Shown piece after piece: positions 52,189 to 60,608 of a DNA stretch of 64,000 nt; within the stretch, counting starts at the first letter, position 1; the number at the start of each line of letters is the position of its first letter. The stretch spans positions 62,001-126,000 of the forward strand of contig NZ_FOBX01000002.1 in assembly GCF_900109945.1 (NCBI RefSeq). The letters run 5' to 3'. This DNA is from Bradyrhizobium sp. OK095. Lineage in GTDB: Bacteria > Pseudomonadota > Alphaproteobacteria > Rhizobiales > Xanthobacteraceae. The translations under genes and the position numbers were made by a program. Below the pieces are notes generated by a model, which saw only the letters and a list, made by a program, of their open reading frames with translations, made no database searches and was not told the DNA's origin.

Positions 52189-53403
52189 ATGGATCACAAC
52201 GCACTTCTCGCCCGGATCGACGTGCCCGCGGCCCTCGACCTGCTGTCACGCATGGTGCAGCACAAGAGCTACTCCAAGTCGGACGGCGAGAAGCAGCTGG
52301 CTTCCTTCATGGCCGGCCGCATGCGCGAGATCGGCCTTGCGACCGAGCTCACGTCCTTCGGCAATGAGGGCCGGGTCAACGCCGTCGGCCGCTGGAAAGG
52401 GTCGGGTGGCGGCAAGAGCCTGCTGTTCAACGGCCATCTCGACACCAATCCGGTGACTGAGGGGTGGACCGTCGATCCCTGGGCCGGCAAGGTCGACGAC
52501 GACTTCATTTATGGCATCGGTGTATCCAACATGAAGGCCGGCGACGCCGCCTATTTCTGCGCTGTGAAGACGCTGATCGATGCCGGCGTCAAACTGCGGG
52601 GCGACGTCATCCTCACTTACGTTGTCGGCGAGCTGCAAGGCGGCGTCGGCACCTACTCGCTGGTCGAGGAGGGGCTTCGCGCGGACTACTTCATCAATTC
52701 GGAGCCGACCGATCTGAAGGCGATGACCATGCACGCCGCCGCGTTCATGTTCATCATCGAGCTAACAGGCAATACCCGCCATCTGTCCAAGCGCGAAGAG
52801 GCGGTCGACGCGATCACCGCGGCCTGTGACCTGATCCCGCGCCTCAACGCGATGAAGTTCTCGGGCGCGCTGTCGCCGGAGCATGAACGGATCAATCGTG
52901 TCCATGTCGGCGTCGTCCACGGCGCGCTCGGGCGCGAACTGCACGAATGGCGTACGCCCCAGGTTGCGGACTTTTTGCGGATCAAGGGTTCGGGCCGCTA
53001 TGCACCGGGGCAGACCGAGGCCGGCGCCATGGCCGACATGCGCCGCGAGCTCGATGCGCTCGAAGCGCGCTTTCCCGGCCTCAAGGCCGAAATCATGTCG
53101 GAGGACCGTTCCGGCGTGCCGACCATGCCGCCCTTCGAGGTGGCGCGCTCGAGCCCGATCGTCACGGCGGTCAATCGCGCCTATCGCGCGGTGCGCGGCG
53201 AGGACCAGCCGACGGGAGCCGTTGCACCGAGCTGCTTCTACGGCACCGACGCCGGTCATCTGCATTATTTCGGCAAGATGGAAGGCATCGTCTGCGGCCC
53301 CGGCGGCCGCTACAACACCATGCCCGACGAACGCGTCGATATCGTCGATTTCACCGACATGATCCGCATCTATATGCTCGCCATCCTGGAGATTTGCGGC
53401 TGA
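52189..53403 (+). CDS. M20-family homologue with altered metal-ligand residues
   Basis: A 404-residue protein of the ArgE/DapE fold, 17 bases after the fused ATPase. Family features are NGHLDTN (His83, Asp85), GIGVSNMKAG and GELQGGVG. Three usual ligands are changed: the bridging Asp is Asn114, the second Glu of the EE pair is Leu149 (Glu148, the general base position, remains), and the C-terminal His region reads RYNTMPDE with Asn376. The intact M20 enzyme of the same operon (45933-47249) makes a good contrast. It may be a one-metal hydrolase or a non-hydrolytic binding protein. Calls in databases would probably just say M20 peptidase. Confidence 0.8.
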   Translation: MDHNALLARIDVPAALDLLSRMVQHKSYSKSDGEKQLASFMAGRMREIGLATELTSFGNEGRVNAVGRWKGSGGGKSLLFNGHLDTNPVTEGWTVDPWAGKVDDDFIYGIGVSNMKAGDAAYFCAVKTLIDAGVKLRGDVILTYVVGELQGGVGTYSLVEEGLRADYFINSEPTDLKAMTMHAAAFMFIIELTGNTRHLSKREEAVDAITAACDLIPRLNAMKFSGALSPEHERINRVHVGVVHGALGRELHEWRTPQVADFLRIKGSGRYAPGQTEAGAMADMRRELDALEARFPGLKAEIMSEDRSGVPTMPPFEVARSSPIVTAVNRAYRAVRGEDQPTGAVAPSCFYGTDAGHLHYFGKMEGIVCGPGGRYNTMPDERVDIVDFTDMIRIYMLAILEICG

Positions 53404-53441
53404 CCGCGCTCGAAATCGCGCATCTGATCCCACCAAGGCGA

Positions 53442-54569
53442 ATGACGATGTTGTTTCCGATCGACGAATATGACGCACGCGTCAAGCGCGTCCGCGAGCA
53501 CATGGCCGCGCGAGATCTCGATGTCCTGATCATCGACCAGAGCGAATTCCTCGCCTATCTCACCGGCTTCCTGATCTCGGAGAACATGTACCGGGCCTGC
53601 CTGCTGCCGCGCGACGGCGAGCCGGTCATGATCCTTCGCGCTGTCGACCTTGGCCCGTTCAACGAGAGCTCGTGGCTGACGCGCTCCGTCGCCTTCGCCG
53701 ATTGGGAAGACCCGATCAAGGTCCTAGCCGACACCATCGGCAGCCTCGGCTGCGCAAATGGCCGCGTCGGGCTCGACGAAGATTCCTATTGCATGCCGCT
53801 GTCCCGCTTCAAGCATCTCGTGGCGCAACTGCCGGACGCGCGCTTTGTCGATTTCTCCGGCGTGATGGCCCAGCTCCGCGCCAGGAAGAGCGCGCGGGAG
53901 ATTGCCGTGCTCCGGCGCGCTGCCGGGATCGGCGACCTCGGCATCGATGCCGCTCTGAAAGCATCCGGTGAAGGCCGGTCGGCCCGCGACGCGGCGGCAG
54001 CCGTCTACCAGGTGTTCATGCAGGAAGGCGCGGACGCGGCGCGCGCGGGCATCGTGACTGCCGGAATCGGCAACGCCTTTCTGCACGGCGGACTGACCAG
54101 CGAGCCGCTTGCCAAGGGCGACATTCTGCATATGGAGCTGTTACCCTATATCGACGGTTACAGCGCACGCCTGATGCGATCGGCCGTGATCGGTGAGATC
54201 GACCCGCGCCGGTCGCAACTCGCCCGCCGCCTGATCGAGATCCAGGACCGGCAATTCGCGGCGATGAAACCTGGCGCCAGCGCCGCCGATGTCGACGCAC
54301 TGGCGAGAGGTGCCATGCTCGCCGACGGCCTGCGGCCCGACTATCCCAACATCACCGGCTATTCGCTCGGCTGCTATCCGGCCCACACGCCGCGCACCAG
54401 CGACTTCTCGCGCGTCTTCCTGCCCACGGCAGACTGGATGCTCGAGGAAGGCATGGTGTTCCACATGTACATTTCTGCCGACGGCCTCGCGCTCAGCGAG
54501 ACTGTGCTGGTAACGGCAACCGGCCACGAATGCCTGACGCGCGCGCCGCGGCGGGTTTTCCAGATCTAG
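53442..54569 (+). CDS. Creatinase/aminopeptidase-P fold protein (M24 family) without the usual metal site
   Basis: A 375-residue pita-bread-fold protein with an N-terminal creatinase-type domain (VLIIDQSEFLAYLTGF) and a C-terminal M24 domain. At the positions of the metal-binding pentad it has Glu232 and Arg243 in place of the two Asp (GDILHMELLPYIDGYSARLM), and Tyr in place of the first Glu (EEGMVFHMYIS), while LSETVLVT keeps the last Glu. This is like creatinase and ectoine-hydrolase-type enzymes, which need no metal, rather than a true Xaa-Pro peptidase. ATG at 53442 is used; a longer frame lies inside the M20 gene. The reaction is probably a C-N hydrolysis of a small amide. Confidence 0.82.
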   Translation: MTMLFPIDEYDARVKRVREHMAARDLDVLIIDQSEFLAYLTGFLISENMYRACLLPRDGEPVMILRAVDLGPFNESSWLTRSVAFADWEDPIKVLADTIGSLGCANGRVGLDEDSYCMPLSRFKHLVAQLPDARFVDFSGVMAQLRARKSAREIAVLRRAAGIGDLGIDAALKASGEGRSARDAAAAVYQVFMQEGADAARAGIVTAGIGNAFLHGGLTSEPLAKGDILHMELLPYIDGYSARLMRSAVIGEIDPRRSQLARRLIEIQDRQFAAMKPGASAADVDALARGAMLADGLRPDYPNITGYSLGCYPAHTPRTSDFSRVFLPTADWMLEEGMVFHMYISADGLALSETVLVTATGHECLTRAPRRVFQI

Positions 54570-54719
54570 GTCGATTTGCGGAACGAGCGCGTCGCGCAGA
54601 GCGACCCGCGAACGACGCATTGCTCGCCTGAGCACGAGCGATATTCAATTCGAACGGGATTCGTGGCAGACAGGGGGATCGGCACCGATCATCGCCACGA
54701 CGGGCCGCGCGGAGATTCC

Positions 54720-55580
54720 ATGGCAGACGACACAAGCTCGATACATCGGCCTCTCGACCCCCGCAGCACATGGGCGGAACTCTCCCTGGCGGAACGCAGC
54801 GCTGCCTATGACAACAATGGGGCCGTCAAGAACAGCGCAGCCCTGATCGCCGAGCGCAATGAAGCTTCCAGCCGGCTGCGGGCCACGCTGAAATCCCATC
54901 TCGACCTCGCTTACGGCGAGCGCGCCAACAACAAGATCGACCTCTATCCGGCTGCCAAGCCCGATGCGCCTTGCCTGGTGTTTGTGCATGGCGGCTATTG
55001 GCAGCGTAATTCCCGCGAACTGTTTGCCATGCTCGTCGAAGGCGTCGCTGCGCATGGCTGGTCGGTTGCCATCCCCGGCTATTCGCTGGCGCCCGAGGTG
55101 TCCCTCACCGACATCGCCACCGAAATGCCCCGCGCGCTCGATTGGCTCGCCGCGCACGGTGCATCCTACGGCGTTGCCGGCCCGATCATCCTTTCGGGCT
55201 GGTCCGCCGGCGCCCATCTCGTTGCGATGGCACTGGACCATCCCCGCGTCCATGCCGGGCTCGCGCTATCGGGCGTCTACGATCTCGCGCCGATCCGCGA
55301 TACCGGGCTCAATAACGCGCTGAAGCTGACGGATGAGGAGATCGCTGAGCTTTCGCCGCTACGCCTGCCCGTGACGCAGAAGCGGCTCGACATCGCCTAT
55401 GGCAGCAACGAGCTGCCGGCCCTCGTCTGCGATTCCATCGCTCTCCACGACAAGCGCGCGGCCGCGAACGCGCCCGGCAAGCTGATCCCGGTCGAAGGCG
55501 CCGACCATTTCACCATTCTCGAGGCGTTGCGGCGCCCCGACGGCATTCTGGTCGACGCCGTCAGGCGGTTGCTGGACTGA
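54720..55580 (+). CDS. Alpha/beta hydrolase, arylformamidase (kynurenine formamidase)-like
   Basis: A 286-residue serine hydrolase. The oxyanion-hole motif HGGYWQ and its setting (LVFVHGGYWQRNSRELFAML) resemble animal arylformamidases; the nucleophile is in SGWSAGAHLVA and the C-terminal His in EGADHFTILEAL. ATG at 54720 has ggaga 6 bases upstream; a longer frame to 54576 starts within the spacer after the creatinase-like gene. Likely end of the Dpp operon, about 150 bases after the previous gene. It may deformylate or deesterify an imported amide; kynurenine-related substrates fit the rest of the window but are not proven. Confidence 0.82.
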   Translation: MADDTSSIHRPLDPRSTWAELSLAERSAAYDNNGAVKNSAALIAERNEASSRLRATLKSHLDLAYGERANNKIDLYPAAKPDAPCLVFVHGGYWQRNSRELFAMLVEGVAAHGWSVAIPGYSLAPEVSLTDIATEMPRALDWLAAHGASYGVAGPIILSGWSAGAHLVAMALDHPRVHAGLALSGVYDLAPIRDTGLNNALKLTDEEIAELSPLRLPVTQKRLDIAYGSNELPALVCDSIALHDKRAAANAPGKLIPVEGADHFTILEALRRPDGILVDAVRRLLD

Positions 55581-55585
55581 TGGCG

Positions 55586-55933
55586 TCATCGCCCGGATCG
55601 TCGCTCCGGTACCTCGAGCCAGATCTGCTCTCCCGTGATGCGCACCGGATAGAGCCGCAACGGTGGGCTCGGCCATCCCGCAGTGATCGCCCCATCGCTT
55701 AAATCGAATGATGCGGCATGGCGCGGGCAGAACAGGCGCTTCTCCGCGACGTGCCCCAGACCGAGATCGGCCTGTTCGTGCGGGCACGCGCGTTCGCAGG
55801 CGACCACATCGCCTTCGTTCCAGATCAGGAGCAGATCGCGCCCGGCAACGCGAACGATCGTCTCTGCCTTCAATCGGCCGAGACCGCAGACCGGAATCCA
55901 CCCCGCGTCCGCGTGGCCATCCGCATCATCCAC
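55586..55933 (-). CDS. Small Rieske 2Fe-2S protein (oxygenase ferredoxin-like)
   Basis: A 115-residue Rieske protein with Cys-x-His in CPHEQADLG and Cys-x2-His in CPRHAASFDL, the spacing of Rieske ferredoxins that shuttle electrons to oxygenases. GTG start at 55933 overlaps the LivF stop by 8 bases, so it is coupled to the transporter genes; an ATG at 55954 would overlap more. No oxygenase sits beside it in the window, so its partner may be encoded beyond the edges or may be the molybdenum hydroxylase of this operon, which would be unusual. Confidence 0.85.
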   Translation of the reverse strand: MDDADGHADAGWIPVCGLGRLKAETIVRVAGRDLLLIWNEGDVVACERACPHEQADLGLGHVAEKRLFCPRHAASFDLSDGAITAGWPSPPLRLYPVRITGEQIWLEVPERRSGR

Positions 55934-56642
55934 CGAGATAGGCCTTCCGCACATGCTCGTTCTCGATCAACTCGGAGCCTGCGCCTGAAAGCACGATGCG
56001 GCCGCTCTCGAGCAGATAGGCATGGTCGCACATCTCGAGCGCGGCAAACGCGTTCTGCTCGACCAGCAGCACCGTGGTGCCGGCATCGCGAATGCCGCGG
56101 ATGATCGCAAAGGTACGGTCGACGATATTGGGTGCGAGCCCGAGCGAGGGCTCGTCGAACATGATCAGCCGCGGCCGCGACATCAGCGCGCGCCCGATCG
56201 CCAGCATCTGCTGCTCGCCGCCGGACAGCGTGCCCGCCGCCTGCTTGCGCCGCTCGGCAAGCCGCGGAAACTCCGTGTAGATGCGATCGCGATCGGCCGC
56301 GATCTCCCCTGAACCACGACGGAGGTAAGCCCCCATGTCGAGATTTTCCTCGACACTCATATGCGGAAACACGCGCCGCCCTTCCGGACAATGCGCGATG
56401 CCGCTCGCCAGCACACGCGGCGGCTTCGCCCCGGTGATGTCGGTGCCCTCGAACCGCATCTGCCCGGAACGGGGCGGCACCAGGCCGGAAATCGCGCGCA
56501 GCGTCGTGCTCTTGCCGGCGCCGTTGGCGCCGATCAGCGCGACCAGCTGCCCGGCCTTGACGTCGAGCGAGATGCCGCGCAGCGCGGTAACGCCGCCATA
56601 GCCGCACACTATGTCGCGGATCTCAAGCACGCGCCGCTCCAT
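55926..56642 (-). CDS. LIV-type ABC transporter ATPase (LivF family)
   Basis: ATPase of 238 residues with Walker A GANGAGKSTTLRA, signature LSGGEQQMLAIGRAL, Walker B LIMFDEPSLGL and the LivF-typical CPEGRRVFPHMSV. The ATG at 56642 overlaps the LivG end by 20 bases, a large but tolerable overlap; GTG at 56630 is an alternative. Pairs with the LivG-type ATPase in the second LIV importer. Confidence 0.9.
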   Translation of the reverse strand: MERRVLEIRDIVCGYGGVTALRGISLDVKAGQLVALIGANGAGKSTTLRAISGLVPPRSGQMRFEGTDITGAKPPRVLASGIAHCPEGRRVFPHMSVEENLDMGAYLRRGSGEIAADRDRIYTEFPRLAERRKQAAGTLSGGEQQMLAIGRALMSRPRLIMFDEPSLGLAPNIVDRTFAIIRGIRDAGTTVLLVEQNAFAALEMCDHAYLLESGRIVLSGAGSELIENEHVRKAYLGG

Positions 56643-57408
56643 GTCCGAGATAGGCCTCGATCACGGCGGGATCGTTGCGGATCAATTCAGGCGTACCTTC
56701 CGCGATGATGCGGCCGTAGTTGAGCACCACGATGCGGTCCGAGACCGTCATCACCATCGGCATGTCGTGCTCGACCAGCAGGATGGTGATGCCGCGATCA
56801 CGAATGCTGCGGATCAGCTCGACAAAGCGATGCGTCTCCGAGGCATTCATGCCGGAGACGGGCTCGTCGAGCAGCAGCATCGAAGGCTCGGCCGCAAGCG
56901 CCAGCGCGACGCCGACGAGACGCTGCTCGCCGTAAGAGAGCGAGCCGGCCGCGTCATGCGCGCGGCGTTCGAGACCGACCCATTCGATCAGCTCGCCCGC
57001 ACGCTGCCGCAGCTTGCGCTCCGAGGCGCGCGCGCTCGGCAGCCCCAGGATGGCGTCGAGCAGCCGGACCCGGCCCTGCCGATGCAAGCCGATCAGGAGA
57101 TTGTCGTAGACGGTGTCATTGGGAAACACGCTGGTGCGCTGGAAAGTGCGGATCAGGCCGAGATCAGCGATCTCGTGCGGCTTCAATCCGTTGAGCGCGG
57201 TGTCACGATAGGTGACGCGGCCCGCGCTCGGAGTCAAAAAGCCGGTCATGACGTTGAAGGCCGTGGTCTTGCCGGCGCCGTTGGGCCCGATCAGGCTGAC
57301 GATCTCGCCCTCGCCCACGGTAAAACTCATGTCGGAGATCGCGACCAGCCCGCCGAAGCGCACCGCGACCTGCTCGATCGTCATGGCAACGCTGCGCGCA
57401 ATCATCAC
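56623..57408 (-). CDS. LIV-type ABC transporter ATPase (LivG family)
   Basis: ATPase of 261 residues: Walker A GPNGAGKTTAFN, LivG-style signature LSYGEQRLVGVALALA, Walker B MLLLDEPVSGMN. The start is GTG at 57408 overlapping the LivM stop (GTGA), with an ATG codon next to it at 57405. Unlike the first LIV system, permease and ATPase are separate here. Confidence 0.9.
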   Translation of the reverse strand: MMIARSVAMTIEQVAVRFGGLVAISDMSFTVGEGEIVSLIGPNGAGKTTAFNVMTGFLTPSAGRVTYRDTALNGLKPHEIADLGLIRTFQRTSVFPNDTVYDNLLIGLHRQGRVRLLDAILGLPSARASERKLRQRAGELIEWVGLERRAHDAAGSLSYGEQRLVGVALALAAEPSMLLLDEPVSGMNASETHRFVELIRSIRDRGITILLVEHDMPMVMTVSDRIVVLNYGRIIAEGTPELIRNDPAVIEAYLGHGAARA

Positions 57409-58442
57409 GCCCGCTCCTCGACGCCGGTCTCAGTGAGCGCCAGCGCCTTCGCCCCGCTCCGCCGCCTCGTCAATCGCTGCGCCAGCGACGGCACGATGCC
57501 GCGCGGCAGCACGAACAGGATCGCCATGAGCACGCCACCATAGGCGATCCACTGCGCCTCCGGCGCCATCACCGGACGCAGTGCGACCGGCAGCAGCCCG
57601 AAGATGAGGCCGCCGACGACGGGCCCTGCCAGCGAGCCTTTGCCACCTGAGATCACCATGATCACCATGGTGACGGTGTTGATGAAGGCGAACACTTCGG
57701 GGTCGATGATCCGGATGTAGTGCGCATAGAGGCTGCCGGCCGCGCCGGCGATTGCGGCCGAGATGACGGCCGCCAGTGTCAGGGTCTTCGTCACGTCGAT
57801 ACCGACGGAGACGGCCAGCGTCTCGTTCTCCATCAGCCCGCGCATGGCGCGACCGAAATGGGACCGAACGAGGCGCGCGATCAGCAGATAGGCAATCAGC
57901 GCGACCACCAGCACGAGATAATAGTTCTGCATCTTGGTGCGCAGCGTCAGCTCGCTGAGGCCGGGCAAAGGCAGCGCAATCGAAGGAATATTGGTCAGCG
58001 CCAGCGGGCCTTGCGTTAGCTCGACCCAGTTCAGCGCGACCAGCCGCACGACCTCGGCAAAGGAGATCGTCACGATGACGAAATAAGCACCGCGAACCCG
58101 GAACGAGAGCAGCCCGACGAAATAGCCGCACAATCCGGCAGCCAGAATCGCGAACACCAACCCTATGATCGGCGGCCACGGTTCGTGGACCACGCGAAAG
58201 CCTCCGGGCAGGCCGACATCGAAGCCAAGCGACGTCAGCGCGCTGACATAGGCGCCGATGCCGAAGAAGGCGATGTGACCGAGGCTGAGCTGGCCGGTAA
58301 AGCCGAGCAGCAGATTGAGGCTCATCGCGCCGATGACGAAGATGCCGGTCGTGATCAGCGCGTTGAGGAGATAGGGGTCCCGCAGCCAGAGCGGCACCGA
58401 GGCAAGGGCCACGACGGCGAGGATGGTGATGACTGCCTTCAT
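57405..58442 (-). CDS. LIV-type ABC transporter permease (LivM family)
   Basis: Inner-membrane permease of 345 residues. The LivM marks are NLLLGFTGQLSLGHIAFFGIGAY, a RGLMENETLAVSVGIDVTKTL loop and the C-terminal ISGGKGSLAGPVVGGLIFG. ATG at 58442 (MKAVITILAVVAL) overlaps the LivH stop by 4 bases; the longer frame to 58979 lies inside LivH. Confidence 0.9.
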   Translation of the reverse strand: MKAVITILAVVALASVPLWLRDPYLLNALITTGIFVIGAMSLNLLLGFTGQLSLGHIAFFGIGAYVSALTSLGFDVGLPGGFRVVHEPWPPIIGLVFAILAAGLCGYFVGLLSFRVRGAYFVIVTISFAEVVRLVALNWVELTQGPLALTNIPSIALPLPGLSELTLRTKMQNYYLVLVVALIAYLLIARLVRSHFGRAMRGLMENETLAVSVGIDVTKTLTLAAVISAAIAGAAGSLYAHYIRIIDPEVFAFINTVTMVIMVISGGKGSLAGPVVGGLIFGLLPVALRPVMAPEAQWIAYGGVLMAILFVLPRGIVPSLAQRLTRRRSGAKALALTETGVEERA

Positions 58443-59311
58443 CCGACGCGCTCCGCGCGCGCGAACAGGCCGGTCGGCTTGAAGATGAGGACCGCGATGA
58501 TGATCAGGAAACCCATGGCATCGCGGTAGCCGGACGAGACGTAGCCGGCGCCAAGTTCCTCGGCCAACGCCAGAATGAAGCCGCCGATCACCGCGCCCGT
58601 GATGTTGCCGAGGCCGCCGAGGATGACGATGGCGAACGCCTTGACGGCGGCGAGGTCCCCCATTTGCGGGAAGATGACGTAGACCGGCCCGAGCAGAGCG
58701 CCTGCGGCGGCGGCAAGGCTGGAGCCGATCGCGAAGGTCGAGGTGTAGATCATGTCGACATTGACGCCCATCAGCGAGGCCGTGTCGTGGTCCTGGAACG
58801 TCGCCCGCATCGCGCGTCCCAGGCTGGTCTTGTTGATCAGCAAATACGTCACCACGATCAGCAGTGCCGCGGCGGCCAGGACGAACAGGCGCAGCCACGA
58901 GACCGATACCGGTCCGACCACCAGCGGCGCATCGGGAAATGGTGTTGCCACCGACTTGGCGACACCGCCCCAGATCCACAGCGTGCCCGACTGCATCGCG
59001 ATCCAGGCGCCGATCATGACCAGCATCGTGGTGTCGATGTCGGAGCCGCGCAGCGGCCGCAGCAATGTGAGCTCAATCGCCGCCCCCAGCAGCCATCCGG
59101 CCAACACCGCCACGGGCAAGGCCAGGAAGAAGTTCAGTCCGAACTGCTGCACCACGATGAACGTGATGTAGGCGCCGAACGTGTAGAGCACGCCGTGCGT
59201 GAAATTCACGACGTTCATGATGCCGAAGATCAGCGTCAGCCCGATGCCCAGCAGCGCATAGGTGCCGCCGAGCACGAGCATGTTGACCATATGCTGGAGG
59301 AATTCGCTCAA
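58439..59311 (-). CDS. LIV-type ABC transporter permease (LivH family)
   Basis: Inner-membrane permease of 290 residues, the standard LivH length. The N-terminal LVLGGTYALLGIGLTLIFGIMNVVNFTHG and the loop GRAMRATFQDHDTASLMGV are typical. I chose TTG at 59311, preceded by ggaacgg; an ATG at 59290 would remove seven residues. Lies 67 bases after the binding-protein gene. Confidence 0.88.
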   Translation of the reverse strand: MSEFLQHMVNMLVLGGTYALLGIGLTLIFGIMNVVNFTHGVLYTFGAYITFIVVQQFGLNFFLALPVAVLAGWLLGAAIELTLLRPLRGSDIDTTMLVMIGAWIAMQSGTLWIWGGVAKSVATPFPDAPLVVGPVSVSWLRLFVLAAAALLIVVTYLLINKTSLGRAMRATFQDHDTASLMGVNVDMIYTSTFAIGSSLAAAAGALLGPVYVIFPQMGDLAAVKAFAIVILGGLGNITGAVIGGFILALAEELGAGYVSSGYRDAMGFLIIIAVLIFKPTGLFARAERVG

Positions 59312-59378
59312 AGCCGTTCCCGAATAGCCCGCGATGCGGCGAGAGTGGCGCTGTGCCACCCTCGCCCTTGACGTGACG

Positions 59379-60533
59379 TCAGAGCGTCTTCATCTCGACC
59401 TTGCCGTCGTTGATCTCGATCAGATAGACGTTCGGCTGGCTCTGACCGCTCTCCTTGCCCTCGGGGCCGGACTTGCGGAACACGATGTCGCCGTTCAGCC
59501 CCTTGATGTTGATATCCCAGAGCGCCGCCTTGATCGCAGCCGGCTCGGCCTTGCCGGCCTTCTCGATCGCCGCAGCAGCAGTACGGATGCCGTCATAACC
59601 GCGGAAACTCTCGGTGCAGCCGGCGAACTCGAAACCGCGCTTCTTCCATTCGGTGATGAAATAGTTGGTCGCCTCCGGGTTCGGCGTCTTGTCGGGGAAC
59701 CAGGGCAGGAAGGTGGTCAGATGCATAGTGCCGTTGGCGGCCGCTCCCGCCTGGGCGATGATCTGGTCCGGGTTCTGCGAGCCGCCGGTGGTGATGATGC
59801 GCTTCTTCAAACCGAGCGCTGCCGCCTGCTTGAAGATCAGCGTGAGCTGGTCGACCGCGGTGGTAACGATAACAGTCTCGGAATCCGAGCTCTTGATTTT
59901 GGAGAGCTGCGCGCTCATGTCCTGCGCGCCCTGATCCATGGTCTCGACGAGGCCGATGGTGATGCCCTTGTCCTTCATCATCTTGCTGAAGTCTTCGGCG
60001 GTGCCGCGGCCCCAGTCGTTGTTGATGACGAGGAAGTCGACCTTCTTCAGCGCGAGCTTGTCGACGATGTTCTTGAACGCAGCCGCCTCGACCGCCGAGG
60101 GCGGCGAGATGCGGAAGATGAAAGGGTTGCCGGTCGTCGTGATCTTGCCGGAGGACGAGGTCTCCACCACCATCGGTGTCTCGTATTCCATCAGCTTCGG
60201 CATCACCGCGAGGGTCAGGCTCGAGCCCCAGGCACCCATCAACACCGGCACCTTGTCGCTGGTGATGAGTTTTTCGGCGACGGCGGCAGCTTCCGTCGGG
60301 TTGCTCTTGTTGTCCTCGATCACCAGCTCGATCTTCTTGCCGAGAACGCCGCCCTTGGCGTTGATCTCGTCGGCGGCGATCTTGGCGCCGTTGACGACAT
60401 AAGTGCCGGAGGCCGCGAATGCGCCGGTGAGCGGCTCATTGACGCCGATCTTGATGGTCTGCGCCCCCGCCGTGCCGCCGAACAAGGCCGCGGCCAGCGC
60501 GACTGTCCCAGTCAGTCCGAGTGCTCGTGTCAT
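59379..60533 (-). CDS. LIV-type periplasmic binding protein (third in window)
   Basis: Binding protein of 384 residues for the second LIV importer, with a signal peptide ending near GGTAGAQTI and the family motifs IGVNEPLTGAFAASGTYVVNGA and LVIEDNKSNPTEAAAVAEKLI. It is not a close paralogue of the two binding proteins of the first LIV system. The gene lies 75 bases after the hydroxylase small-subunit gene, so the molybdenum hydroxylase and its substrate importer are in one operon. Confidence 0.9.
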   Translation of the reverse strand: MTRALGLTGTVALAAALFGGTAGAQTIKIGVNEPLTGAFAASGTYVVNGAKIAADEINAKGGVLGKKIELVIEDNKSNPTEAAAVAEKLITSDKVPVLMGAWGSSLTLAVMPKLMEYETPMVVETSSSGKITTTGNPFIFRISPPSAVEAAAFKNIVDKLALKKVDFLVINNDWGRGTAEDFSKMMKDKGITIGLVETMDQGAQDMSAQLSKIKSSDSETVIVTTAVDQLTLIFKQAAALGLKKRIITTGGSQNPDQIIAQAGAAANGTMHLTTFLPWFPDKTPNPEATNYFITEWKKRGFEFAGCTESFRGYDGIRTAAAAIEKAGKAEPAAIKAALWDINIKGLNGDIVFRKSGPEGKESGQSQPNVYLIEINDGKVEMKTL

Positions 60534-60608
60534 GTTGTCTCTCCAAATCCCACGCTGTTGATGTCTAGCAGTCCAGGCTTCGTCACTCCGCGGCGCGAAC
60601 CGCGCCGG

